Assembly: GCA_023389295.1 (NCBI GenBank)
Contig: JAEWEO010000113.1
Span: forward strand, 1 to 13,450
Reading direction: 5' to 3'
From: Bacillota bacterium
GTDB taxonomy: Bacteria > Bacillota > Clostridia > Lachnospirales > Lachnospiraceae
DNA: 13,450 nucleotides
Below the pieces are notes generated by a model. The model did not search any database and was not told the origin of the DNA. It saw nothing but the letters and a program-made list of their open reading frames with translations. Below, in pieces: positions 7,357-13,450 of the stretch (the first letter of the stretch is position 1; each line of letters starts with the position of its first letter). The position numbers were made by a program, and so were the translations under genes.

Positions 7357-7607
7357 AGTCTACCTCCCTGTATAATTTAATATCTTGGTAATTGTAAAAC
7401 ATTCCATCACCTCAAACACAATATCTATGCTGCCTAGTAACCTTAATCTCTTCATCCATGTTTGATATGAGCTTAGTAAGAGTCATTGAAATGATTTGAA
7501 CTAAAACATTTACAATTATTTATATTTTAATACAAGGTGTAGCACATATACAATTGCCGCATCCTACTGATTTTTTCAAAAAGTTACCTAATCCTACCGC
7601 TACTATA

Positions 7608-8648
7608 TTAGCCTTGTCTGCGGTACTGAAAAGGAGTCATTTTATATCGTTCAACAAAGATTTTATAAAAATATCCCTTGTTATGATATCCTACTTGATT
7701 TGCTATCTCATCTACATTCAAAGAGGTAGTTTTGAGAAGCTTTTCCGCCTTATTCAGCCTGATATTTTGGACATATTCGGAATAAGTCATTCCTGTCTTC
7801 TCCTTTAACAAACGATTATAATAATCCTCATTAAAATGGAAACGTTGTACCAATTCCTTTATCGTAATATCCATATAATGCTCTTCGATATAATTTGTAA
7901 TTTCCTCAAAGATAAGCCAGTTCATTTTTTTTCGTTGTTCATTGGTCAGTAAGAATTCATATTGAGAGCTAATGTGATGTAGAATCCGAATTAATAATCC
8001 CTTACAAATATATTTAGACGCGGCATCATTTTGTTCCATCTCCGTAAGTAGAGAAAATAATAAGTGCTCCATCCGATGATCTTCACTATCTTTCGGTTTA
8101 AAATGAACATACTGCCTAACATCCTTTTGCTTCATAAGTGCAATCCGAAGAAAATTAAGAATCCCTTCTTCTTCTATCTTTTCAACCATTACTTCGTCAA
8201 ACATCTCATTGGCTAAGCCTATAAAAATAATAACCGTATTATTATGGAAGAGAAAATCCTGATGATGGCAGTTTTTATCAATAAGGCATATTTCCCCTTT
8301 TTTAAATTTGATATCTTTCCCCATAATCCTCTGAAGGAACTCTCCTTCCACTACATAAGCAAGCTCGATATAATCATGGGTATGAAGCTGTGTTTTCTCA
8401 CCGGATATAAAACCACTTTGATATACAAAGGAGCTTCTGGATGGTTTTATGGTTCCATAAAGTCTTCCCTCTATATCAAGGGTCCAAAAAAGCAAAAAAA
8501 TATCATCTTTATCTGTTAACGGAAAAGTTTTTACCTCTACCTGATCAAGGGAATATTCCGGGCACATAATACGTCGTCCAAGCTTATCTTCTTGTATGAT
8601 ATTAAACTCATATTTTGTAATTTTTTTGCAATAATCTAAGAGTTCCAT
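7608..8648 (-). CDS. AraC-family transcriptional regulator with N-terminal cupin, probable arabinose operon regulator
   Basis: A 346-aa protein. The N-terminal half has a cupin-like sugar-sensing region: QLHTHDYIELAYVVEGEF (87-104, with H89, H91 and E95) followed by KFKKGEICLIDKNCHHQ (115-129). The C-terminal 95 residues carry the two helix-turn-helix units of the AraC/XylS class: ITIKELVQRFHFNEDYYNRL (261-280) and VDEIANQVGYHNKGYFYKIF (312-331), ending in MTPFQYRR. GAGGTG lies 5 bases before the ATG at 8648. Its place directly upstream of araAB in the same direction suggests that it activates them in response to L-arabinose or a derivative; the ligand is inferred. It is longer than E. coli AraC (292 aa) and is probably a paralogue, so no symbol is given. 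No clear terminator separates it from araA. Confidence 0.88.
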   Translation of the reverse strand: MELLDYCKKITKYEFNIIQEDKLGRRIMCPEYSLDQVEVKTFPLTDKDDIFLLFWTLDIEGRLYGTIKPSRSSFVYQSGFISGEKTQLHTHDYIELAYVVEGEFLQRIMGKDIKFKKGEICLIDKNCHHQDFLFHNNTVIIFIGLANEMFDEVMVEKIEEEGILNFLRIALMKQKDVRQYVHFKPKDSEDHRMEHLLFSLLTEMEQNDAASKYICKGLLIRILHHISSQYEFLLTNEQRKKMNWLIFEEITNYIEEHYMDITIKELVQRFHFNEDYYNRLLKEKTGMTYSEYVQNIRLNKAEKLLKTTSLNVDEIANQVGYHNKGYFYKIFVERYKMTPFQYRRQG

Positions 8649-8697
8649 GGTAGCACCTCACTATTCCATGTTATTTACCTAAGTAACTTTATGAATC

Positions 8698-8726
8698 TTG
8701 CATTTTGCGGGCGATTTATATATAAT
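8698..8726 (+). promoter_or_regulatory. Sigma-A-type promoter of the small membrane protein gene
   Basis: TTGCAT (8698-8703), a 17-base spacer and TATAAT (8721-8726) form a near-consensus promoter facing the small gene at 8792, giving a leader of about 60 bases. It lies in the 143-base divergent region shared with the AraC-type gene; the minus-strand promoter there was not clear. Confidence 0.75.
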
Positions 8727-8791
8727 ATAAAGAACAGCAACGAAATGATTAAATTAAAAGTGTTTCATTTTCCCATAGAAAGGATTTTCCC

Positions 8792-9010
8792 ATGAATAAA
8801 GTAAAACGTATTTCTGCCTTGGTAGGTATTATCTTAATTGGATCCTTGTATCTGCTTTCCTTCATTTCCGCGTTTTTTGCGACAGAGTACTCCAATGGTT
8901 TGTTCATTGCCAGTATCTTCTCCACGGTGGTAATCCCAATTATGATATGGTGGTTTATTACTATTTATAAATGGGTTCATCGAAATGATTCTCCTGATTC
9001 AGAAAAGTAA
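8792..9010 (+). CDS. Small two-helix membrane protein of unknown function
   Basis: A 72-aa protein with a short basic start (MNKVKR), a first hydrophobic helix at about 9-30, a polar turn TEYSNG, a second helix at about 37-59, and a charged tail WVHRNDSPDSEK. The basic N-terminus suggests both ends face the cytoplasm. I do not recognise a family. That it is a real gene is supported by a near-consensus promoter at 8698, AGAAAGGA 7 bases before the ATG, and a strong terminator 23 bases after the stop. It is transcribed alone, away from the arabinose regulator. Confidence 0.75.
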   Translation: MNKVKRISALVGIILIGSLYLLSFISAFFATEYSNGLFIASIFSTVVIPIMIWWFITIYKWVHRNDSPDSEK

Positions 9011-9033
9011 TCTGTTTTAATATGTAGTTTAAG

Positions 9034-9066
9034 GGATGTCCCAAAGTGTCTGGGACATCCTTTTTT
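9034..9066 (+). terminator. Strong rho-independent terminator after the small membrane protein gene
   Basis: GGATGTCCCA (9034-9043) and TGGGACATCC (9051-9060) form a perfect 10-bp stem with a 7-base loop, followed by six T residues. On the minus strand the same hairpin lies about 60 bases past the rarA stop but without a T-run, so it might slow rarA transcripts as well. Confidence 0.92.
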
Positions 9067-9122
9067 GTCTAAGAATTTTAACATTCTACCTCTACAATGC
9101 GAATTACTCACTCAATGTTCCT

Positions 9123-10442
9123 TTATTTGCCTTTTATCTTCCCAAAGTATTCTTGTATCTGCTTCTCGTACCCATTATCAGAGGGCAAATAGAAGGTGCG
9201 ATCTTTTATTTCATCCGGTAGATATTGTTGTTCAACATAATGATTCTCATAATTGTGTGCATACTTATATCCCTGTCCATGTCCTAATTTTACTGCTCCT
9301 TTGTAGTGTGCATCCATCAAATAAGAAGGGATTGTGGCAGTCTTTTCATTTGCTACGACATTCATCGCTTCATCAATTGCACAGATAGCGGAATTACTTT
9401 TGGGAGCACAGGCAACGTAAGCTGCTGCCTGAGCAAGTACAATTCTTGCCTCCGGCATACCTAGGCGTTCTACTGCTAGGGCAGCTGAGGTTGCTACCAC
9501 TAAGGCATTTGGATCGGCATTGGATACATCCTCCGCAGCGCAGATCATAATTCTTCTTGCAATGAATGCGACCTCTTCACCGGCATATAACATCCTTGCC
9601 AGATAATAAATCGCTGCATCCGGATCTGATCCTCTCATGCTCTTAATAAAGGCAGAGATTGTATCATAATGATTATCTCCTCCCTTATCATATTTTAGAA
9701 CACGTTTTTGTATGCACTCCGATGCTACCTCCAGAGTGATATGAATAAAGCCATCTTCTGATCTTGCGGTTGTTAAAACACCTATCTCAATGGCATTGAG
9801 TGCTGATCTTGCATCACCATTTGCGATATCTGAAAGAAACTCCAGCGCATCCTCATCAATCTTAGCTCGGTATACTCCAAGTCCCTTTTCATTATCCTCT
9901 AAAGCTCTCGTAATTAGAATTTTGATATCTTCCTTTTCTAAGGGTTTTAACTCAAAAATAATGGAACGTGATAATAAGGCTGAGTTTACTTCAAAATAAG
10001 GATTTTCCGTTGTTGCACCAATCAAGATAATAGTCCCGTCCTCTACAAAAGGGAGCAAATAATCCTGTTGTCCTTTATTAAAACGATGGATCTCATCAAT
10101 AAATAAAATCGTTCTTTTTCCGTATCTACCAACATTACCTTTCGCTTCTTCAATTACAGCCTCCATGTCCTTCTTTCCTGCTGAAGTTGCATTGATCTGC
10201 GTAAAGATGGAACTGGTCGTATTTGCGATGACCTTTGCTAAGGTTGTTTTTCCTGTTCCCGGAGGACCGTAAAATAGAATCGAACTAATCTTGTCCGCTT
10301 TGATCGCACGGTAAAGCAATTTATCCTTACCGATAATATGTCTTTGCCCCACTACCTCCTCTAGTGCTGTAGGACGAAGTCTTGAAGCCAAAGGGGACTC
10401 CTTTTTCATCGTGTTATCTCTCATATAATCAAATAAATCCAC
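9123..10442 (-). CDS. rarA: Replication-associated recombination ATPase RarA (MgsA)
   Basis: A clamp-loader-like AAA+ ATPase acting at stalled replication forks and gaps, known as RarA or MgsA in bacteria. About 439 aa. Visible motifs: Walker A GPPGTGKT (59-66), Walker B ILFIDE (112-117) followed by HRFNKGQQD, sensor 1 TTEN (144-147), arginine finger region LLSRS (156-160), sensor 2 GDARSALN, and the MgsA C-terminal domain (IKSMRGSDPDAAIYYLARML, then the ending LPDEIKDRTFYLPSDNGYE). For the start, GAGGTG sits 6 bases before a GTG at 10442, giving MDLFDYMRDN, the N-terminus I expect from relatives; the ATG at 10448 lies directly against the same GAGGTG and is less well spaced. It appears to be a single-gene unit. 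Confidence 0.95.
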   Translation of the reverse strand: MDLFDYMRDNTMKKESPLASRLRPTALEEVVGQRHIIGKDKLLYRAIKADKISSILFYGPPGTGKTTLAKVIANTTSSIFTQINATSAGKKDMEAVIEEAKGNVGRYGKRTILFIDEIHRFNKGQQDYLLPFVEDGTIILIGATTENPYFEVNSALLSRSIIFELKPLEKEDIKILITRALEDNEKGLGVYRAKIDEDALEFLSDIANGDARSALNAIEIGVLTTARSEDGFIHITLEVASECIQKRVLKYDKGGDNHYDTISAFIKSMRGSDPDAAIYYLARMLYAGEEVAFIARRIMICAAEDVSNADPNALVVATSAALAVERLGMPEARIVLAQAAAYVACAPKSNSAICAIDEAMNVVANEKTATIPSYLMDAHYKGAVKLGHGQGYKYAHNYENHYVEQQYLPDEIKDRTFYLPSDNGYEKQIQEYFGKIKGK

Positions 10443-10570
10443 AAACATCACCTCAATTTTTATATTAACGTTTCTTTTTTCTTCCACAAAGAAATTCTTA
10501 TGTTAGTCATTTTCCAGACATAAACAGCGACTCTATCTTGAAAAAAAATTTATATTGTGCATAATAAAGA

Positions 10571-10666
10571 AAGATAAAACTTTACACGTTTGCGAAACTC
10601 GTAAACTTTAGGTATTGAATACACAATTTATATAGTTTCGCAATCATTTAAAGATAAACTTTGTAA
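10571..10666 (+). promoter_or_regulatory. Repeat-rich leader of the DUF4250 gene
   Basis: TTGCGAAACT (10590-10599) is a perfect inverted match of AGTTTCGCAA (10634-10643). Outside it, AAGATAAAACTTT (10571-10583) and AAGATAAACTTT (10651-10662) are near-identical direct repeats, and a third AAACTTT lies at 10603-10609. The layout, direct repeats flanking an inverted repeat just upstream of a ribosome site, suggests operator sites or a structured leader RNA. No consensus promoter could be fixed, so the exact role is open. Confidence 0.4.
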
Positions 10667-10679
10667 AAAGGAGAGCTCT

Positions 10680-10865
10680 ATGAACATTCCAAAAGATCCT
10701 TATATCCTATTAAGCTATATTAATACACAACTTCGAGACCATTATTCTAGCTTAGATGACCTATGCAGAAGTCTTCTAATTGAGCAAGATGATTTAAAGA
10801 CCACGCTATCTTCAATAGGATACATTTACATTGAAGCCTTGAATAGTTTTAGCGACTCATTTTAG
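10680..10865 (+). CDS. DUF4250 domain-containing small protein
   Basis: A 61-aa protein. MNIPKDPYILLSYINTQLRDHYSSLDDLCRSL matches my memory of the DUF4250 family, small conserved Firmicutes proteins of unknown function. It looks like a compact helical domain with an N-terminal MNIPxDPxxLLSxxN signature; no membrane segment, metal ligands or signal peptide are visible. AAGGAGAG lies 4-5 bases before the ATG. Its 3' end overlaps the 3' end of the convergent VanZ-like gene by 17 bases. The DUF4250 match was not checked by search. Confidence 0.85.
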   Translation: MNIPKDPYILLSYINTQLRDHYSSLDDLCRSLLIEQDDLKTTLSSIGYIYIEALNSFSDSF

Positions 10866-11343
10866 CCTTGTTTCTATTGGAACAAGACTTTATTAACCCC
10901 AATAACAATGTAAAGCAAACTACACCAACGAGCGCGCCCATAGTATCTAACAACACGTCACTAAGTTGGCCGCTTCTGCCCGGAACAAAAGTCTGATGAT
11001 ATTCATCCGTTGCAGCGTAACAGGCACTAAGGAGAGTGGACCAGATTATCCTATATCTTCCAGACTTTTTATTTATCAGAAAATGTAGTGCAAACGCTAT
11101 GGACAGTACTGCATATTCACAAAAATGTGCCATCTTACGCACGAAATGATTTATTGTCTCCAATAGATTAAATCGATAGGGTTCTTGGTACTGTTGATTC
11201 GTTGTGTCTTCATAAATTGTCAGAATACGATTGGCAATATTTAAACTGCTATCATTTGAAGTATCTGCCGGCTTTGAAGAAAAAATAAATATAACCAGCA
11301 TTAAAAGTGCTGCCGGTAGCCAAGAAATATATTTTATTTTCAT
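10849..11343 (-). CDS. VanZ-like family membrane protein
   Basis: A 164-aa membrane protein. The first helix is at about 8-22 (LPAALLMLVIFIFSS) followed by SxP-like SKPADTSN; the second is near 69-90 with the VanZ-type motif RKMAHFCEYAVLS; then YAATDEYHQTFVPGRSGQLSD (109-129) with the family's DExHQxxxxGRxGxxxDxxxD pattern, continuing into a last helix at about 130-151. VanZ of the Tn1546 vancomycin cluster gives low-level teicoplanin resistance, but most chromosomal relatives have unknown roles, so no resistance is claimed. GGAG lies 5-6 bases before the ATG. No vancomycin resistance genes are nearby. Its 3' end overlaps the convergent DUF4250 gene by 17 bases. Confidence 0.9.
   Translation of the reverse strand: MKIKYISWLPAALLMLVIFIFSSKPADTSNDSSLNIANRILTIYEDTTNQQYQEPYRFNLLETINHFVRKMAHFCEYAVLSIAFALHFLINKKSGRYRIIWSTLLSACYAATDEYHQTFVPGRSGQLSDVLLDTMGALVGVVCFTLLLGLIKSCSNRNKAKMSR
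10867..10893 (+). terminator. Weak hairpin after the DUF4250 gene, inside the VanZ-like frame
   Basis: CTTGTTTC (10867-10874) pairs with GGAACAAG (10879-10886), an 8-bp stem with one T-G pair and a 4-base loop, starting 2 bases after the DUF4250 stop and followed by ACTTTATT. It could end that transcript. It also lies in the last codons of the opposing VanZ-like gene. The T-run is poor, so confidence is low. Confidence 0.4.
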
Positions 11344-11421
11344 ATAAACTCCATAATAAGTAGATATCCATGCTAATTAATTTATTCTTAATTAGGAATT
11401 TATCGTACTGTTTTTTATAAA

Positions 11422-11430
11422 TTTATTATA
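11422..11430 (-). promoter_or_regulatory. Possible extended -10 promoter of the VanZ-like gene
   Basis: On the minus strand TATAAT (11430-11425) is preceded by TGA, an extended -10, about 80 bases before the start codon. No good -35 was found 16-18 bases upstream, so this is tentative. It lies in the 179-base divergent spacer shared with yigZ. Confidence 0.35.
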
Positions 11431-11522
11431 TCAATTATGATAACATAATAGACCTTTAAATGGCAACCTGACTTTTCCAGCAAGACGGAAGAAAGGTTTA
11501 GTAGCGAAAGGAGGAACCTAAA

Positions 11523-12179
11523 ATGAAGGAATCCTTTAAAACCATCTATGAAGGTGGAGTTGGTGAATATATTATGAAAAAGTCAAGATTTATCGCAACC
11601 GTGTGTCCCGCCGCTTCTGAAGAAGAGGCCATTGGTATCATTGAGGGCCTGAAGAAAAAATACTGGGATGCAACTCATAACTGTTCCGCTTACATTATCG
11701 GTACAGAGCAACCCTTGATGCGTTGTTCCGATGATGGAGAACCCGCTAAAACAGCTGGTCGCCCAATGCTTGATGTCTTACTTTCGCATGATTTAACTAA
11801 TTTGGTTGTTGTTGTAACAAGATATTTTGGTGGCACCCTATTAGGAACCGGAGGCCTGGTAAAAGCCTATCAATCAGCAACGGTAGAAGGTTTACAACAG
11901 AGTACGATCATTACAAAAGAAGTCGGTATAAAACTGCAAATATCAACGGACTATAATTACATTGGAAAAATACAATATCTTACAAACCAAGAAAACATCA
12001 CCGAGTTATCTTGTGAATATACGGATATTGTTGTAATAACCTTACTGGTTCCCCCCAGTCGGCTTGATTTTTTAACAAAAAAAATAGCTGAACTCACGAA
12101 TGGTTCAGCTATTATTGAAATATCAGGGCAGGTGTACTTCACCACTCTAAATAGAGAAGTACTCCTGTTTGAGGATTAA
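11523..12179 (+). CDS. YigZ/IMPACT family protein
   Basis: A 218-aa member of the YigZ family (YvyE in Bacillus), related to eukaryotic IMPACT. The N-terminal UPF0029 domain shows KSRFIA (20-25), the DDGEPAKTAGRPML block (70-83) and VTRYFGGTLLGTGGLVKAY (98-116). The C-terminal domain (about 135-210) fits the DUF1949-type ferredoxin-like fold. Length is typical (about 200-215). The biochemical role is not settled in bacteria; a link to translation control or nucleic-acid binding has been proposed from structure and from IMPACT. AGGAGG lies 8 bases before the ATG. The last 4 bases overlap the stop of the convergent DUF6514-like gene, and the reading frame contains that gene's terminator at 12077-12113. 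Confidence 0.92.
   Translation: MKESFKTIYEGGVGEYIMKKSRFIATVCPAASEEEAIGIIEGLKKKYWDATHNCSAYIIGTEQPLMRCSDDGEPAKTAGRPMLDVLLSHDLTNLVVVVTRYFGGTLLGTGGLVKAYQSATVEGLQQSTIITKEVGIKLQISTDYNYIGKIQYLTNQENITELSCEYTDIVVITLLVPPSRLDFLTKKIAELTNGSAIIEISGQVYFTTLNREVLLFED
12077..12113 (-). terminator. Rho-independent terminator for the DUF6514-like gene, embedded in yigZ coding sequence
   Basis: AATAGCTGAAC (12083-12093) and GTTCAGCTATT (12103-12113) form a perfect 11-bp stem with a 9-base loop. Read on the minus strand, the stem runs into eight T residues (12084-12077). It is 63-100 bases past the stop codon of the minus-strand gene and lies wholly within yigZ codons for the KKIAELTNGSAII segment. No comparable terminator is visible between the two convergent stop codons. 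Confidence 0.85.
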
Positions 12180-12466
12180 ATCCCCATTGTTACCATATCA
12201 TCCAAAATTTCAACCATGGATATCGGCGTCACCTCAAACTGGCAGAGCTTCTTGATGATATTTACTACAGCCTCCTTAGATGTCGATATCCCTGTAACCT
12301 CATCGGATTCAATAAGGTTGTCCAGATGTTTTGTAATTCTTACCCCAAATAATGATGTCTCTTCTTCCTGTTCTGCATTCTTCTCAATCAGACTATAGTC
12401 CAATTTCATTACCCTTGCATCCTCAAGCATTACCTCGTTACTAAATAGTAGCTGTAACTGCTTCAT
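12176..12466 (-). CDS. Small DUF6514-like protein of unknown function
   Basis: A 96-aa soluble, acidic protein: an N-terminal part with alternating strands (MKQLQLLFSNEVMLEDARVMKLDYSLIEK), a central ETSLFGVRITKH strand, then helical TSKEAVVNIIKKLCQFEVTPISMVEILDDMV. The YxLIE...FGVRI...VTPxxxxEILDDM layout resembles what I recall of DUF6514 proteins of Clostridia; this is a tentative family call. The ATG at 12466 has GGGGGT 8 bases upstream, and a plausible promoter lies at 12516-12543. It ends 4 bases inside the convergent yigZ gene. Confidence 0.75.
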   Translation of the reverse strand: MKQLQLLFSNEVMLEDARVMKLDYSLIEKNAEQEEETSLFGVRITKHLDNLIESDEVTGISTSKEAVVNIIKKLCQFEVTPISMVEILDDMVTMGI

Positions 12467-12515
12467 ATTCTATTACCCCCATATTCTTAATAACAGAAAA
12501 TAACTGACAATTTCA

Positions 12516-12543
12516 ATTATACACAGATAAAATCATTTGCAAA
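12516..12543 (-). promoter_or_regulatory. Probable promoter of the DUF6514-like gene
   Basis: On the minus strand TTTGCA (12543-12538), a 16-base spacer and a perfect TATAAT (12521-12516) lie about 50 bases before the start codon. The -35 matches 4 of 6 consensus bases. Confidence 0.55.
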
Positions 12544-13001
12544 GCAGTTTTTAACGCACCATTTTATCGAGTTCGTTATATTTCGACATAACATCTTATT
12601 TCATGTACTTTTACAAGTATTTTAATGTTATTTTTTCAGTTTTCGTGAATATATCGGATAAAATTTTCCCAGATTATTATAATTATTTTGTCAATCTATT
12701 AAGGTTTGAATTTATTTGGATCTTAATGGTAATAATAGTAAAAAATTCATCATGATATCATATGATTACTTCACCTTTCATGAACTTAACCCTAGTAACA
12801 TCTCATGATTCGAAATAGAAATAAAAATTATACCTCCCCATAGTTTCAGCAATTATTTCTATAGAATTAGTATGATATTCCATAAGAACCGTAGGTTATT
12901 CATAGAACGCAGAAGTTATTTACATATTATGTATATTATTTTACAAATTTGTTGCCTATTCATTAAGTCTTATAATTTTTCTTTATTTCGCAGGTCATCT
13001 T
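12544..13001. other. AT-rich spacer with no gene recognised
   Basis: With flanking promoters this is a gap of about 590 bases between the DUF6514-like gene and the penicillin-binding protein gene. It is very AT-rich and has stop codons in all frames at short intervals. The only structure noted is a run of three overlapping palindromes at 12749-12766 (ATCATGAT, ATGATATCAT, ATCATATGAT). GGGGAGG on the minus strand near 12836 is not followed by a start codon at usable distance. No RNA gene or terminator was recognised. Confidence 0.5.
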
Positions 13002-13010
13002 TGATATAAT
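13002..13010 (+). promoter_or_regulatory. Extended -10 promoter of the penicillin-binding protein gene
   Basis: TGATATAAT (13002-13010) is a perfect -10 with the extended TGn element. The -35 at 17 bases (TTTATT, 12982-12987) is weak, as is common with extended -10 promoters. Transcription would begin near 13017, giving a leader of about 39 bases. Confidence 0.65.
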
Positions 13011-13013
13011 ATA

Positions 13014-13042
13014 CAAGATAGTCAGAAACATGTTCTATCTTG
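13014..13042 (+). other. Dyad/hairpin at the 5' end of the penicillin-binding protein mRNA
   Basis: CAAGATAG (13014-13021) is exactly complementary to CTATCTTG (13035-13042) around a 13-base loop containing the palindrome AACATGTT. It begins at about the predicted transcription start and ends 2 bases before the AGGAGG ribosome site. It may be a 5' mRNA-stabilising hairpin, a translation-control stem or an operator overlapping +1; the sequence does not decide between these. Confidence 0.5.
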
Positions 13043-13055
13043 ATAGGAGGTTATT

Positions 13056-13450
13056 ATGGACTACAGTAAAAAAGGGATCGAACATAAACAGCAATATATA
13101 AAATCGACATCCCGTAAACTTGTATCAAAAACACGTATCACCTTATTTCGATTATGTATCGTAAGCTTAGTCTCTTTGACTCTCATCGGGGCCTTCGCAG
13201 GTTTTGGATTTGTCAAAGGACTCATTGATAGTGCACCCGACATTTCACAGATTGATGTAGTACCTCAAGGATTTACTACAACCGTATATGATAGAGACGG
13301 TAATGAAATCGAACATTTAGTAGGTGCTAATTCAAATCGTGAGTATGTATATTTGGAGGATCTTCCGGAGTATGTTAAATATACTTTCATCAGTATCGAA
13401 GACGAGCGTTTCTATCAGCACAAAGGTATTGATATCAGAGGTATTTTCCG
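13056..13450 (+). CDS. Class A penicillin-binding protein, N-terminal part (cut by window end)
   Basis: Only the first 131 codons are present; the frame is open at the window edge. It has a basic cytoplasmic tail (1-28), a single membrane anchor at about 29-54 (TLFRLCIVSLVSLTLIGAFA), then the start of a GT51 glycosyltransferase domain with TVYDRDGNEIEHL (76-88) and IEDERFYQHKGID (114-126), the EDxxFxxHxG motif whose first glutamate (E115) is the expected catalytic base for glycan polymerisation. A transpeptidase domain should follow outside the window. The ATG at 13056 has AGGAGG 5 bases upstream. The protein would act at the outer face of the membrane in cell-wall synthesis. A monofunctional glycosyltransferase cannot be excluded from this fragment. 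Confidence 0.9.
   Translation, partial: MDYSKKGIEHKQQYIKSTSRKLVSKTRITLFRLCIVSLVSLTLIGAFAGFGFVKGLIDSAPDISQIDVVPQGFTTTVYDRDGNEIEHLVGANSNREYVYLEDLPEYVKYTFISIEDERFYQHKGIDIRGIF

Noticed and set aside
10849..11343. VanZ-like gene considered as evidence of a glycopeptide-resistance cluster.
   Set aside because: No vanA/vanH/vanX/vanR/vanS-type genes nearby; VanZ-like proteins are common chromosomal genes of unknown role.
12128..12160. Inverted repeat GTACTTC/GAAGTAC near the end of yigZ, considered as its plus-strand terminator.
   Set aside because: Long loop and no T-run after it; it lies in coding sequence, and the nearby 11-bp hairpin with a T-run is oriented for the opposite strand.
12749..12766. 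Three overlapping palindromes (ATCATGAT, ATGATATCAT, ATCATATGAT) in the spacer before the penicillin-binding protein gene.
   Set aside because: Short, AT-rich and not near a promoter; no matching copy elsewhere in the window.
13061..13243. Minus-strand frame of 60 codons within the start of the penicillin-binding protein gene.
   Set aside because: It overlaps a well-supported plus-strand coding region with a GT51 motif and strong ribosome site.

Overview
The window looks like an ordinary chromosomal segment of a low-GC Gram-positive anaerobe. AT-rich spacers, strong GGAGG-type ribosome binding sites, U-tract terminators and the protein set all point to class Clostridia. A DUF4250 protein, a cysteine-rich flavodoxin-fold reductase and clostridial-looking AraA/AraB make Lachnospiraceae the best guess (a Lachnoclostridium phytofermentans-like organism would fit). 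This assignment is from memory of families, not from a search. No rRNA, tRNA, CRISPR array, phage gene or intact transposase was seen.

Left part (1-4165). Three hairpins fill the first 170 bases; the third is the terminator of a minus-strand gene for an iron-sulfur/zinc-ribbon flavodoxin-like protein (198-1157). Next comes a minus-strand two-gene unit: a DHA3-type MFS efflux pump (2447-3802) followed by an unusually long regulator with a C-terminal ArsR-type winged helix (1387-2475). The two genes overlap across a 12-base tandem repeat. Their promoter has two matching GTTAG-N8-CTAAC dyads, one over the -10/start region and one just upstream of the -35, which suggests repression, probably by the linked regulator.

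Middle part (4020-8648). This is an L-arabinose catabolic locus on the minus strand: an AraC-family cupin regulator, then araA (L-arabinose isomerase) and araB (L-ribulokinase), ending at a long terminator hairpin whose loop resembles a tiny IS3-family remnant. Arabinose would be isomerised to L-ribulose and phosphorylated to L-ribulose 5-phosphate. The epimerase (araD) and a sugar transporter are not in the window.

Right part (8698-13450). These are short single-gene units: a two-helix membrane peptide (+), rarA/mgsA (-), a DUF4250 protein (+) convergent with a VanZ-like membrane protein (-), a YigZ/IMPACT protein (+) convergent with a small DUF6514-like protein (-), then a gene-poor AT-rich spacer of about 590 bases and the 5' end of a class A penicillin-binding protein gene (+) cut off by the window edge. 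Both convergent pairs overlap at their 3' ends; in the second, the terminator of the minus-strand gene lies inside the yigZ reading frame.

I do not see a clearly new multi-gene system. The most interesting items are the MFS/long-ArsR unit with its twin dyads and repeat-mediated gene overlap, the terminator embedded in yigZ, and the repeat-rich leader of the DUF4250 gene.
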